Source: Peptoniphilus equinus
GTDB lineage: Bacteria; Bacillota; Clostridia; Tissierellales; Peptoniphilaceae
Assembly: GCF_027921445.1 (NCBI RefSeq)
Contig: NZ_CP115667.1
Coordinates: 1,488,001 to 1,552,000, forward strand
Length of the DNA stretch: 64,000 nucleotides
Reading direction: 5' to 3'
Numbering within the stretch: position 1 is the stretch's first letter; every line of letters begins with the position of its first letter. Positions 39,095 to 47,328 of this stretch are shown here, in pieces. The notes under the pieces are model-generated. The model made no database searches. It was not told where the DNA came from and saw only the letters and a program-made list of their open reading frames with translations. Position numbers and translations under genes: made by a program.

Positions 39095-39325
39095 CTATTT
39101 GACAATCTCTTCAATTTCAATAAGCTCAGCATCGTCGCGACGAATGCTCAACTCATAGTTTCTGATATTAATTTGAACCGGATCGCCGAGCGGTGCGACC
39201 TTTCGTATGTAAATCTCGGAACCTTTGGTGATTCCCATATCCATAATTCTGCGTTTCAACGGCCCTTGACCGTTAATTCTTCTGACGCTGTAGTATTTGC
39301 CTACTATAGCTTCTCGTAAAGTCAT
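39095..39325 (-). CDS. feoA: FeoA domain protein (second copy)
   Basis: A 76-residue SH3-like FeoA protein, beginning MTLREAIVGKYYSVRRINGQ and containing MGITKGSEIYIRKVAPLGDP, a standard FeoA core. FeoA proteins are needed for FeoB-dependent iron uptake, probably by contacting its G domain. It follows the first copy after one base, with a GGAG site inside that gene. Confidence 0.93.
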   Translation of the reverse strand: MTLREAIVGKYYSVRRINGQGPLKRRIMDMGITKGSEIYIRKVAPLGDPVQINIRNYELSIRRDDAELIEIEEIVK

Positions 39326-39326
39326 G

Positions 39327-39557
39327 CTATTCTCCTACCATAAATGCTGCAGCCACGTCTTTGCCGATGGCAACACGTGACCCCTTGATATTTACAATCA
39401 AATTGCCCGCATTTTCACTGACGACTTTTAACGTTGAACCTTCAATAAAGCCCAAGTTATTTAAATGCTTCGTCTGAAAATCTCCCGGCAATTTTTTCGT
39501 TTTGATCTTCACAATCTTGAGCTCCCGATTCATGGGAGCCATGAGTAAACTTAACAT
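39327..39557 (-). CDS. FeoA domain protein (first copy)
   Basis: A 76-residue FeoA-like protein with the core FQTKHLNNLGFIEGSTLKVV and a C-terminal strand VAIGKDVAAAFMV. It has the same length as the downstream copy but differs widely in sequence, so this is an old duplication. Start at 39557; a later ATG (Met9) is possible because the N-terminal eight residues are unusual. First gene of the feo operon. Confidence 0.88.
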   Translation of the reverse strand: MLSLLMAPMNRELKIVKIKTKKLPGDFQTKHLNNLGFIEGSTLKVVSENAGNLIVNIKGSRVAIGKDVAAAFMVGE

Positions 39558-39603
39558 GCTATCACTCTCTTTCGCGCGCTAAAGGTGACATTAATGCGTT
39601 GAA

Positions 39604-39632
39604 GACACCCGCACTCAATTGAGACGGGTGTC
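39604..39632 (-). other. Hairpin in the feo leader
   Basis: GACACCCG pairs with CGGGTGTC around a loop that itself contains the palindrome CTCAATTGAG. No T run follows, so it is not a plain terminator. A second palindrome, GTCGGCCGAC, lies nearby at about 39670. The leader from the predicted start to feoA is about 200 bases, long for this genome. I recognise no known riboswitch in it. Confidence 0.45.
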
Positions 39633-39769
39633 CGCAGGCATATTGCAAAACTGCTCATTCTTAATCTCAGTCGGCCGACCGTCGTCGATCCTACCAAGGT
39701 GTATGTAGTGCCATCATCATAAACAAAAGAACAAAGAACAAAAGACATGGTGTATGACGGCAACTGTAG

Positions 39770-39799
39770 TTATTAATTGATAATCATTATTGATTACAA
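39770..39799 (-). promoter_or_regulatory. feo promoter overlapped by a Fur-like box
   Basis: Minus-strand TTGTAA (39794-39799) and TTAATA/TAATAA (around 39770-39776) are 17-18 bases apart. Between and over them, 39773-39791 matches 13 of 19 positions of the Fur consensus (core AATAATGATTATCA). Repression by an iron regulator of the Fur class would fit the feo operon downstream. Confidence 0.6.
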
Positions 39800-39914
39800 A
39801 GTAACTATAGCATGCGCACTTTAAAAAAGCAAGTCATTGATAAAAATTTTCAATACTTTTACAAAAGACTTCCCCGAAAGCTCGCTTCATACGACGCACG
39901 TTAAAAAAGGACAA

Positions 39915-39937
39915 TAAAAAAGACGACTCACGTCGTC
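39915..39937 (-). terminator. Terminator of the SRP RNA gene
   Basis: Minus-strand GACGAC / GTCGTC stem with a four-base loop and six T residues. Confidence 0.9.
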
Positions 39938-39939
39938 AA

Positions 39940-40215
39940 ACATACTATGTACCATGAACCCACCTTCGAAAAATGACTCCATGCGTTACCCAAAGAGTTA
40001 ACTCAGATAAGGCTTCCCTACAACACACGCAAGGACTTGCTTAGTGCTGCTTCCGTCAAGATCTGACACGGTTCACAAGGTTACGTTGCATAGGACCCTA
40101 TCCTCAACGCCACTTTTTTGAGGCAGACCACATAGCCACATCCCTCGGGTGGGCATCAACCCTGCTATAGCGATCGCAGGTTACAAGGCATCGCTAATTC
40201 CCCGTCTATCATGGT
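39940..40215 (-). ncRNA. ffs: Signal recognition particle RNA, large Firmicutes type (4.5S/6S-like)
   Basis: The RNA scaffold of the signal recognition particle. The domain IV core that binds Ffh reads GTGTCAGATCTTGACGGAAG followed by CAGCACTAAGC. The 5' Alu domain characteristic of Bacillus/Clostridium SRP RNAs is present: GGGGAATTAGCGATGCCTTG, then TAACCTGCGATCGCTATAGC. CCCACC near the start of helix 5 can pair with GGTGGG near the 3' end. The 5' end is set by the promoter; the 3' end (39940-39950) is approximate, just before the terminator. Confidence 0.93.
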
Positions 40216-40222
40216 AAAAGCT

Positions 40223-40251
40223 ATTTTACCGTGTAAGCGACGCCTTGTCAA
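40223..40251 (-). promoter_or_regulatory. Consensus promoter of the SRP RNA gene
   Basis: Minus-strand TTGACA (40246-40251), exactly 17 bases, TAAAAT (40223-40228). The start would be at 40215-40216. Confidence 0.88.
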
Positions 40252-40640
40252 ACATTCTGCCTTATTTCTTCGCCAAACTTTTCAAAATAAGGTGCAGTCT
40301 TGGATTACCTGACACCCTTTGATGCTAGCTCCTCGTTGATGAAAAAGACATCTGACCATATCCCCAGCCGTTCTTTCACTTATCCTAACAGTGACGTAGC
40401 AATGATCCTACACAAGGCGCCCCGACACGGCTTTTCTTCCGTGGTAAAAAAGAACACTGCCGAATGAACACTGCTGCCGCTACTCCTACCGACATTTGTA
40501 CAAACTCAATAACTTTTTTCTTAAATCTTTTCTTAAAGCACCTATCTATGCACGGAATTTGAAGGACGCCAGTAAGCAAAACTGACGTACCGCTAAAATC
40601 ATTCCGACTTCAGTAGTGCCGTAGCCGCATAAGATAGCCT
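40252..40640. other. Gene-poor interval upstream of the SRP RNA gene
   Basis: No gene recognised. A 64-codon minus-strand frame (40385-40579) has an implausible composition and no good ribosome binding site. The sequence may be decayed DNA; nothing further is visible. Confidence 0.5.
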
Positions 40641-40675
40641 TAAAGAAAAACGGATAAAAAAAGCAACGGGCAAAA

Positions 40676-40797
40676 TCCACTGCCTTGATCGTCTTTGTTT
40701 CTCATGGAGCTACTCGTGCCCTGTTGATGAAACATATGAAAAGGAAAAATGATTTCGACATAAGTTGTGGAATCGTTAATTTTTCGTACCCTCTCTG
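40676..40797 (+). pseudogene. Possible remnant of a histidine phosphatase gene
   Basis: The + strand reads TALIVFVSHGATRALLMKHM and then KRKNDFDISCGIVNFSYP, which resembles the second-histidine region and C-terminal end of phosphoglycerate-mutase-like phosphatases (pattern VSHGGTIRALL...). No N-terminal RHG half is found upstream, and there is no start signal. The frame runs into the crcB terminator. The likeness is by eye; chance similarity is possible. Confidence 0.35.
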
Positions 40798-40809
40798 TCA
40801 AATTGCCCC

Positions 40810-40849
40810 AAAAAATCATTATCCCGACAGACTGCTGCTTGTCGGGATA
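40810..40849 (-). terminator. Terminator of crcB
   Basis: Minus-strand ten-base-pair stem TATCCCGACA with TGTCGGGATA, ten-base loop, then ATGATTTTTT. Confidence 0.85.
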
Positions 40850-40866
40850 GGTAAGTGCACGATGCT

Positions 40867-41232
40867 TTATCGAACAATAAGCTGAGCCAGAATAACCGCA
40901 GCTATGGATATCACAATACTTGCCATAATGTAGATAACAGCCGATGCTATTTTGCCGCTTTGAATCAGCGTTGAAGATTCCAATGCGAATGTCGAGAAAG
41001 TGGTAAACCCACCGCATATGCCGGTTTTCAAAAACAGGATCATATCAGGTGAAATTTCTGTATGCTTTCCGGCAATCGCTGCGACCAATCCAATGACAAA
41101 GGACCCAAGAATGTTTATCAGCAATGTTTTAAATGGAAAACCGTTTGCGTTATTAACAAGGAACAAGCTGATAAAATACCGGAAAATGGATCCGACGGCC
41201 CCTCCTAAGCCAACAAAAAGACACGCTCTCAT
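40867..41232 (-). CDS. crcB: Fluoride channel CrcB/Fluc
   Basis: A 121-residue four-helix fluoride exporter. Signatures are GLGGAVGSIFRYFIS at the N-terminus, LLINILGSFVIG (pore asparagine and GS-F pattern) and TGICGGFTTFSTFALE, the central sodium-site turn region. Fluc proteins work as antiparallel dimers; only one gene is here, so a dual-topology homodimer is expected. The upstream leader holds a fluoride riboswitch, and GAGGAGG precedes the ATG. Confidence 0.95.
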   Translation of the reverse strand: MRACLFVGLGGAVGSIFRYFISLFLVNNANGFPFKTLLINILGSFVIGLVAAIAGKHTEISPDMILFLKTGICGGFTTFSTFALESSTLIQSGKIASAVIYIMASIVISIAAVILAQLIVR

Positions 41233-41253
41233 AATTACCTCCTCAAGAGTATG

Positions 41254-41317
41254 ATGCAGAAGTCATCAGCTTAGTGCAATTCTGGCATATGGTCATGGGA
41301 GACCTCACCCCCTCGAC
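41254..41317 (-). promoter_or_regulatory. Fluoride riboswitch (crcB motif)
   Basis: On the minus strand the leader reads GTCGAGGGGGTGAGGTCTCC, then a short variable stem region, then AGCTGATGACTTCTGCAT. The GG-TGAGG-CC first stem and the downstream CTGATGACTTCT strand that forms the pseudoknot match the crcB motif. About 20 bases later CTC and GAG flanking TTGA could form a small hairpin that hides the GAGGAGG site, so translational control is plausible. Fit to gene function (crcB) is strong support. Confidence 0.88.
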
Positions 41318-41379
41318 ATGTTCTAAATTTAATAAAGGCGATGATATCATAATTGGTAAGAATAATCTATTCTTTGTAC

Positions 41380-41416
41380 AAAAAAATAAGCAGCTTTATA
41401 TCAAAGCTGCTTATTT
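41380..41416 (-). terminator. Terminator of the tRNA-Ser gene
   Basis: Minus-strand 14-base-pair stem AAATAAGCAGCTTT with AAAGCTGCTTATTT, five-base loop, then T run. Confidence 0.92.
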
Positions 41417-41420
41417 AATA

Positions 41421-41508
41421 TGGCGGAGAGAGAGGGATTCGAACCCTCGATACGTTGCCGTATACACACTTTCCAGGCGTGCGCCTTCGACCACTCGGCC
41501 ATCTCTCC
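41421..41508 (-). tRNA. tRNA-Ser, anticodon GGA
   Basis: An 88-base tRNA including encoded CCA. The acceptor GGAGAGA pairs with TCTCTCC; D arm GCCGAGTGGTCGAAGGC; anticodon loop CTGGAAA with GGA at 41472-41474; a long variable arm (TATACGGCAACGTATC) as expected of class II tRNA; T arm GAGGGTTCGAATCCCTC. It decodes UCC and UCU. Confidence 0.98.
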
Positions 41509-41525
41509 TTAAGTCTTAGGGTTTT

Positions 41526-41554
41526 ATTTTACAAGAAATATACAATGCTGTCAA
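41526..41554 (-). promoter_or_regulatory. Consensus promoter of tRNA-Ser
   Basis: Minus-strand TTGACA (41549-41554), 17 bases, TAAAAT (41526-41531), ending 17 bases before the mature tRNA 5' end. Confidence 0.9.
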
Positions 41555-41632
41555 CGATAAAATTCCAACCCTTCCAATCCGCGGTTTACCTCAGTTTTAA
41601 TGTCGATTATAATAATCGTGAGGAGTGAAATC

Positions 41633-42598
41633 ATGTCAACGAAAGATAAGGTACTTAAAATTTTAGAATCCAATCGTGCGACCCCGATCTCCGGGGAGGA
41701 GATGGCAGAGCGTCTGGGCGTGTCCCGTACGGCAGTGTGGAAAGCGGTGAAAACCTTAAAAGAAGAAGGCCACACAATTCTCTCCAAAACCAACTCAGGC
41801 TACAAACTGGACGCCGCATCCGACGTATTGGATAAGTGGGCCATTGCCAAAAACCTGGATTCCGATCTGCAAGCTGTCGACATTCGCATTTATGACACCA
41901 TTGATTCTACCAACACCGAGGCGAAACGACTGCTCGCCACAGAAGACCTGTCCAACTTCACACTGCTCGTCGCCAACGAACAAACAAAAGGACGCGGTCG
42001 CCAAGGCAAAACCTTCGCCTCCCCTAAGTCCACCGGCGTCTATTTCTCCATTGTGTTCTTTCCTCGAGATACATTCTCTTACAGTTCGTTTGACCTGGTC
42101 ACCATAAAGGCCGCTGTGGCCGTGGTGGACGCCATCGAAAAGACCACCGGCACCACCACGGATATCAAATGGGTCAACGACATCTTCCTCGGTCACAAAA
42201 AAATCTGCGGCATCTTAACTGAAGCCGACACGGATTTTGAATCCCGAAAAGTCCGCTCCATCATCACCGGTATCGGGATCAATATCACCACCGAGTTCGA
42301 CGGATCGCTCCCGGCCGCAGGCTCTCTGAAGCCTGACAATCTCCTGCGAAGCGAGTTGGTAGCGGCCGTGGTCAATGCCTTTTATCACGCCCTCTATCAC
42401 ATGACCGACGCAGAGGTTCTCGAGCGTTACAAAGCTCACTCCATGCTCCTCGGCCGAGATGTGAGTTTTGAGCTGAACGGCAAAAAATACGAAGCCGTCG
42501 CCAAAGATATCAATGCCGCCGGCAATCTCATTGTAGATGCAGAGGGTACAACAATGACCCTCTCCTCGGGTGAAGTCTCCGTCAAAGGTCAATTTTAA
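41633..42598 (+). CDS. birA: Biotin ligase / biotin operon repressor BirA (group II)
   Basis: A 321-residue bifunctional protein. Residues 1-60 are a winged helix (ISGEEMAERLGVSRTAVWKAVKTL). The ligase domain has the biotin/ATP motif KGRGRQGKTFASP, the WVNDIFL segment with the KKICGIL active-site lysine region, and a small C-terminal SH3-like domain. It attaches biotin to carrier proteins, such as the decarboxylase pump partner implied by the OadB-like gene. ATG 41633 has GAGGAG; an upstream in-frame ATG lacks a site. Confidence 0.95.
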   Translation: MSTKDKVLKILESNRATPISGEEMAERLGVSRTAVWKAVKTLKEEGHTILSKTNSGYKLDAASDVLDKWAIAKNLDSDLQAVDIRIYDTIDSTNTEAKRLLATEDLSNFTLLVANEQTKGRGRQGKTFASPKSTGVYFSIVFFPRDTFSYSSFDLVTIKAAVAVVDAIEKTTGTTTDIKWVNDIFLGHKKICGILTEADTDFESRKVRSIITGIGINITTEFDGSLPAAGSLKPDNLLRSELVAAVVNAFYHALYHMTDAEVLERYKAHSMLLGRDVSFELNGKKYEAVAKDINAAGNLIVDAEGTTMTLSSGEVSVKGQF

Positions 42599-42606
42599 CT
42601 ATAACT

Positions 42607-42632
42607 AAAGCCCCCTTTAAGGAGGCTTTTTT
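42607..42632 (+). terminator. Terminator of birA
   Basis: AAAGCC-CCT pairs with AGG-GGCTTT (a one-base bulge), followed by TTTTTT. It lies between the convergent birA and cation transporter genes. Confidence 0.85.
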
Positions 42633-42634
42633 AT

Positions 42635-43747
42635 TTATTCAAAATGTCGATCATAGTGAATGTGAATGGGATTGTCATAGCTCAAAGCCGCCCGCACCTT
42701 GGCTTCAAATGCTCTTCTGTCGTCGCTGCTGTAGGTCGCCTTTGCGTCGAGGATGACATCGACGCTCATCCCGTCTTCATAGAGCATGAGGTCATGAAAG
42801 GAGATGAGTGCCGGTTCTGTTGCAATGAGCGCTTTAAATGTCCGGGCAACCCGATCCTTTTCTTCGGAAAAAGACCCCACCGGATCCAGATGAATGCCGG
42901 CGTGATAACCCAGCTTGTGCTTGATGCCGCGCTCAATGCCGTCCGCTAAGTCGTGAGCCTCTTTAAAGGTGAGTGCAGAGGATGCTTCGATATCCATCCA
43001 CGTATAGCGCTTCTCCGGACCGAAATCCACCACCATCACATCGTGTACATCCAGTACCCCGGGATAGTTTTTAACAAAATCCACGATCTGTTTGATCTCT
43101 TCAGGATTCGCCGTGCCGATAATGCGGCTTAACGTATCCCGAATGAGCTCATAGCCCTGATAGAGAATGACACCACTCACAACCAGTCCCGCCCAGCCGT
43201 CCAGCGCCATGCCGGTGAAGTGAAAGATCAACAGGGACAACAATACGCCGCCGGTGACAAAGACATCGCTAAGACAGTCTTTCGACTGTGCAAGAATCGG
43301 CAGTGACTCGATAGCAGTGCCGACTTTTTTGAAGTAGCCGCTCATGATGAGCTTCACCACACAGGACAGCACCATCAGACCCAATGTCAAACTGCCGGTT
43401 GCAAGCTGCGACGGATGAAGTATCTTCTCGACGGAACTTCGAATAAACTCCAGGCCTGTCATAAGAATCAGTACCGCTACAGCTAAGCCTGCAATATATT
43501 CCAACCGACCATGCCCAAAAGGGTGCGCCGCATCCGCCGGCCGATGGGACACCTTGGAACCCACCAAGGTCACGACCGCCGAGACGGAGTCGGTGAGATT
43601 GTTCATCCCGTCAGCAAGCACCGACACTGCACCGGTGAGAGAATAAATAAAGACCTTCAGCGCCACAAGACCGATGTTTGCTCCTATGCCGATATAGGAT
43701 GCGCGGTTCATCTCCCGCTCACGGGATCGCACTTGTTGTGATTCCAT
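42635..43747 (-). CDS. Cation diffusion facilitator family transporter
   Basis: A 370-residue CDF transporter. Six membrane helices span residues 15-205, with the metal-site segments LADGMNNLTDSVSA (helix II) and SKDCLSDVFVTGG (helix V) and the HPFGHGRLEY signature. A cytoplasmic His-rich ferredoxin-like domain follows, and the protein extends about 80 residues beyond typical CDF proteins, like the MamM/YdfM-type longer forms. The site pattern (D/N on helix II, D/D on helix V) suggests Mn, Fe or Zn export; the metal is uncertain. A TGATATAAT extended -10 lies just upstream. Confidence 0.92.
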   Translation of the reverse strand: MESQQVRSREREMNRASYIGIGANIGLVALKVFIYSLTGAVSVLADGMNNLTDSVSAVVTLVGSKVSHRPADAAHPFGHGRLEYIAGLAVAVLILMTGLEFIRSSVEKILHPSQLATGSLTLGLMVLSCVVKLIMSGYFKKVGTAIESLPILAQSKDCLSDVFVTGGVLLSLLIFHFTGMALDGWAGLVVSGVILYQGYELIRDTLSRIIGTANPEEIKQIVDFVKNYPGVLDVHDVMVVDFGPEKRYTWMDIEASSALTFKEAHDLADGIERGIKHKLGYHAGIHLDPVGSFSEEKDRVARTFKALIATEPALISFHDLMLYEDGMSVDVILDAKATYSSDDRRAFEAKVRAALSYDNPIHIHYDRHFE

Positions 43748-43875
43748 AACAACCTCCTTATTGTGGTATTATATCAAGTTTGTTCAACCTTGCCACCGCC
43801 TTTTTTTACAAACCTTTTCCCCCGTTGTCTTCCGTGTTATAATAAGCACGTATGGATTTTTTAGGAGGATGAACT

Positions 43876-45117
43876 ATGGATTATAAAGCATTTTTAAGAC
43901 AGGAACTTCAACCTGCCTTCGGCTGTACGGAGCCCATCGCTTTGGCCTTTGCCGCTGCAAAAGCAAAGGAACTTCTGGGACGGGATCCGGAGCGCATTGA
44001 GGCAAAACTATCGGGCAATATGATTAAAAACGCCAACAGTGTCTTCGTCCCAGGGACCGACGGGCGCAAAGGCATTCCCATCTCCATTGTGGCCGGTGCA
44101 TTTCTCGGCGATCCGTCACGGGATTTGGAAGTGCTGATGGATGTGGACAAGGCGGACCTCGCCGAATGCGATAAAAAAATTGAAGACGGTATACTCACCG
44201 TCACCCACAAAAAAGGTGTCGAGAACCTTTACATCGACATGAATGTCTTTGCAGGCGACGACAGTGCAGAGGTCATTATCGAAAACGACCACACGGGCAT
44301 TATCTACATGAAAAAAAATGACGACGTCCTCTTGGATAAAGGCGCCGCAGTATCTCATGATGACACCGTGGATCTTTCCTTCGATGCCATCTATGACTTT
44401 GCAAAGACCTGTGACTACTCCGACATTAAAGATATTTTAACCCGCCAGATGGACTACAATTTGGATATCGCCGAAGAAGGACTCAACAACCACTGGGGTT
44501 CCAACATCGGAAGCACCATTTTAGACCACAGCCCTACTGGTAGCGTCGATCGTTACGTCGCCTATGCTGCCGCCGGGTCCGACGCCCGAATGAGCGGCTG
44601 TGAAAAACCTGTCGTCATCAACTCCGGCAGCGGCAACCAAGGCATTACCGTCACCTTACCGGTCCTCCTTTATGCCAAGGATCACGATATTGACGAGGAC
44701 ACTTTGTACCGCGGACTTATCTTCTCCAACCTCATTGCCCTCTATATGAAAGACCTGATCGGTAAACTCTCCGCCTACTGCGGCGTGGTATCCGCATCGG
44801 CGGCAAGCGTCTGTGCCATCGGTTTTATGCGTGGGGACGACAAAACGATTCTCGCTGATACGTTAACCAATGCCCTCGCAGTCAACTCCGGAGTTATCTG
44901 TGACGGCGCCAAGGCCTCCTGTGCTGGAAAAATCGCCTCCAGTCTGCGCAACGCATTTTTAGCTCACGATCAGGCCCTCAGCCACAACTCCTACCTCCCC
45001 GGCGACGGCATCGTTAAAGATGATATCGACACCACCATTCAAACCGTAGCGACCATCGCCAAAGACGGTATGAAGGTCACCGACGAAGTCATTTTGGAAG
45101 AAATGCTGGAAAACTAA
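43876..45117 (+). CDS. L-cysteine desulfidase / serine dehydratase-like (CyuA/YhaM, UPF0597)
   Basis: A 413-residue member of the UPF0597 family. Cys17 in AFGCTEPIA and Cys302, Cys342 and Cys349 reproduce the spacing of the [4Fe-4S]/catalytic cysteines of archaeal L-cysteine desulfidase. These enzymes break down cysteine to pyruvate, sulfide and ammonia; E. coli CyuA has this role under anaerobiosis. GGAGG precedes the ATG and a TATAAT-like box lies in the upstream gap. Amino-acid fermentation in an anaerobe fits. Substrate (cysteine versus serine) is not settled by sequence alone. Confidence 0.9.
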   Translation: MDYKAFLRQELQPAFGCTEPIALAFAAAKAKELLGRDPERIEAKLSGNMIKNANSVFVPGTDGRKGIPISIVAGAFLGDPSRDLEVLMDVDKADLAECDKKIEDGILTVTHKKGVENLYIDMNVFAGDDSAEVIIENDHTGIIYMKKNDDVLLDKGAAVSHDDTVDLSFDAIYDFAKTCDYSDIKDILTRQMDYNLDIAEEGLNNHWGSNIGSTILDHSPTGSVDRYVAYAAAGSDARMSGCEKPVVINSGSGNQGITVTLPVLLYAKDHDIDEDTLYRGLIFSNLIALYMKDLIGKLSAYCGVVSASAASVCAIGFMRGDDKTILADTLTNALAVNSGVICDGAKASCAGKIASSLRNAFLAHDQALSHNSYLPGDGIVKDDIDTTIQTVATIAKDGMKVTDEVILEEMLEN

Positions 45118-45130
45118 ATCCCATAATAAG

Positions 45131-45160
45131 AAAAACCCTTCTCTTACGAGAGGGGTTTTT
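45131..45160. terminator. Bidirectional terminator for cyuA-like and LTA-synthase-like genes
   Basis: AAAAACCC-TCTC pairs with GAGAGGGGTTTTT around TTAC. The stop of the minus-strand sulfatase gene lies inside it. Confidence 0.88.
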
Positions 45161-46538
45161 GAGTAAGACGAGATAAGAGTTGCCATGGCGACAGCTCCGC
45201 CTCTGGTCCGAAATCGTGTCCGAAGTTATTCCAAATCACATACGGCGTGGTGTGCAGTGCCGTGACATCACAAGGGTCAGTCGGATCCATGGTGCGTCCC
45301 AGCTCACGATACAAGCTACGATCCTTGCCCATGGACGGCGAATGGTCGCCGAAGAGCACCAGCACGCAAGGCGCGTTCATGGACCGAAGTCCCTCGACTA
45401 CAATGTGAAGGCTATCCGATGTCCGCTCAATGCCTTCTAAGTAATGATTGAAGCCGTTGATGGCCTCGCTGTGACCCGGCACATACACCACATCCGCCGC
45501 GCCGGCAGGATAAGGTCCATGGTTTTGATAGGTGACAGAAAAACTGAACGTCTTCTCTTGTGCCACCGACGCTTTAAAGTCGTCCACCACGCACTGAAAA
45601 AAAGTCGCGTCATCTAAAATAGCTTCCCGCTCGTCGTGATACGTGTTGTCATAGTGCTTAAACGACTCAAATCCGAAGCTGCGATACACCCGATCCCGAT
45701 GATAAAAGCGCCCTTTGTAGGGATGCTGTGCAATCAGACGATAGCCTCGTCGCTTCAGGCGCTTCAAATAGCCGGAGGTGCTATCGGGGTGAGGCTTGCC
45801 AGTAAGCACCTGAGTCTCCGTGAGAAACGTGCCGCCGCCATAGACCTGAGTCTTCAGTGCGCCGGTACTGCCTTCACCTGCGAGCTGATGAAAATAGACA
45901 TAGGGATCGCGATGAAGAGGCACAAGTCCCGTAAAATCTTTAAAGGACTCCAACATAATGACCAGATAGTTCACGTCCATAAGCTCCCCGTCAGGGTCAG
46001 GTTCAGATCTCATCCACAGCCGTCCCGCAGAGTGGATCAGCGAATAGAGAAACCCTCGGGACTCGAATCGCTCCAGGTCTCTTAAGTTATAACCCTGCAT
46101 TCCCACCCGATCATAGACCAAAGGAAGACACAGCACCACGCCGACAATACCACTCACCAGCGTCCACACGCTTAGCGCATAGCGTGGCAAAGGCAGGGCA
46201 AGTATCACCAGCGTCCCCAAGACAAAGAGTCCCGTGCTCGCCGTCTTGAGCTCCAAGGCGTACTTTTCTCCCATATCCGCCGCTTCTTTTAAAATGCCTG
46301 CATCCTCAACACGAAGGGGCTCCTCCCGATACATCACCTTGTAGCGGTGAGCCAGCGCAAAAACCCCGAAGGCAATGGCGACGCCCTTCGCAACACCGCC
46401 TCCCGTCTGCACCAAAATCCAGGCGAGAATACTGTTGATGACCAAGGCCTTCCAATTTTTAAACAAGAGTCCCAGGCGATGGGGCGCCGCAATAGCCATG
46501 GTCCACACCGCCACACACACTCCGAAGATAAAGAGCAT
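45144..46538 (-). CDS. LTA synthase-like membrane sulfatase
   Basis: A 464-residue alkaline-phosphatase-superfamily protein with about five membrane segments in residues 1-145 and an extracellular sulfatase domain. Key residues: Glu197 in IMLESF, the nucleophile Thr237 in YGGGTFLTETQVLTG, and Asp398-His399 in LFGDHSPSMG. LtaS transfers glycerol phosphate from phosphatidylglycerol to build lipoteichoic acid; related proteins modify other wall polymers. It is shorter than S. aureus LtaS (about 650). The ATG at 46538 is preceded by GAGGTG in the thiD stop region, so it is translationally linked to thiD; that pairing makes no obvious sense. Confidence 0.87.
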   Translation of the reverse strand: MLFIFGVCVAVWTMAIAAPHRLGLLFKNWKALVINSILAWILVQTGGGVAKGVAIAFGVFALAHRYKVMYREEPLRVEDAGILKEAADMGEKYALELKTASTGLFVLGTLVILALPLPRYALSVWTLVSGIVGVVLCLPLVYDRVGMQGYNLRDLERFESRGFLYSLIHSAGRLWMRSEPDPDGELMDVNYLVIMLESFKDFTGLVPLHRDPYVYFHQLAGEGSTGALKTQVYGGGTFLTETQVLTGKPHPDSTSGYLKRLKRRGYRLIAQHPYKGRFYHRDRVYRSFGFESFKHYDNTYHDEREAILDDATFFQCVVDDFKASVAQEKTFSFSVTYQNHGPYPAGAADVVYVPGHSEAINGFNHYLEGIERTSDSLHIVVEGLRSMNAPCVLVLFGDHSPSMGKDRSLYRELGRTMDPTDPCDVTALHTTPYVIWNNFGHDFGPEAELSPWQLLSRLTQKPLS

Positions 46539-46539
46539 C

Positions 46540-47328
46540 TTACACCTCGCTGATAAAGTAGCCGTGATCCAGAGGTCCGCTGCCACGGCCCAGATCAAAG
46601 TCCCGTGCGAGGAGCTGGGTGAGGTAGAGTTTTGCCTTAAAAATTGCCGTCTTCAAGTCGTCCCCTTTAGCGAGATTGCAGGCGATGGCCGAAGACAATG
46701 TGCAGCCGGTGCCATGAGTGTTGGGGTTGTCCAGACGCTTGCCGTAAAACCAGTGTATCTGACCGTCATAGAGCAGATCGTCGCTGTCCTCACTTAAATG
46801 GCCGCCCTTTAAAAGCACCGCTACATGATACCTGTCAAAAATCTTTTTTGCTCCATCAACCATTGCCCCTTTGGAGGTGATCGCCATGTCCGCGAGCAGT
46901 TCGCCTTCTTTCAGGTTCGGCGTGATGACGGTCGCCAGAGGAAAGAGTAACTCGGTGAGAACGCTTAGGGTCTCGTCCTCAATAAGTGCAGCGCCGCTGG
47001 TTGCCACCATCACAGGATCCACCACCACATTGTCAGCGCCGTATGCCGTCAATACCTCGGCAATGGTTCGAACCAACTCCGGCTGAGACACCATGCCGAT
47101 CTTAACTGCATCGGGAACAATGTCGTCATACACGGCACGAAGCTGTGCCTCGAGAAATGTCGGCGTGCTGTTGAGCACATCGGTGACGCCCGTAGTGTTT
47201 TGGGCCGTCAGTGCCGTGATGGCGCTCATGCCATATACACCGTTGGTCAACATGGTCTTTAAATCTGCCTGAATACCGGCCCCGCCGCTGGAATCGCTGC
47301 CGGCTATAGTAAGTACTCGCTTTCGCAT
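46540..47328 (-). CDS. thiD: Hydroxymethylpyrimidine (phosphate) kinase
   Basis: A 262-residue ribokinase-fold kinase of thiamine synthesis that phosphorylates HMP and HMP phosphate. It has TIAGSDSSGGAGIQADLKT at the N-terminus, the DPVMVATSGAAL segment and the anion-hole motif NTHGTGCTLSSAIA with the catalytic aspartate-type loop. A substitute role as pyridoxal kinase exists in some ThiD-like proteins. No other thi gene is adjacent. The 5' region (47329-47440) has no recognisable TPP riboswitch. Confidence 0.93.
   Translation of the reverse strand: MRKRVLTIAGSDSSGGAGIQADLKTMLTNGVYGMSAITALTAQNTTGVTDVLNSTPTFLEAQLRAVYDDIVPDAVKIGMVSQPELVRTIAEVLTAYGADNVVVDPVMVATSGAALIEDETLSVLTELLFPLATVITPNLKEGELLADMAITSKGAMVDGAKKIFDRYHVAVLLKGGHLSEDSDDLLYDGQIHWFYGKRLDNPNTHGTGCTLSSAIACNLAKGDDLKTAIFKAKLYLTQLLARDFDLGRGSGPLDHGYFISEV

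Noticed and set aside
39551-39763. 70-codon minus-strand frame in the feo leader
   Set aside because: Overlaps feoA and the leader stem, with no ribosome binding site; likely non-coding.
40385-40579. 64-codon minus-strand frame upstream of the SRP RNA
   Set aside because: No ribosome binding site, unusual composition, no recognisable family.
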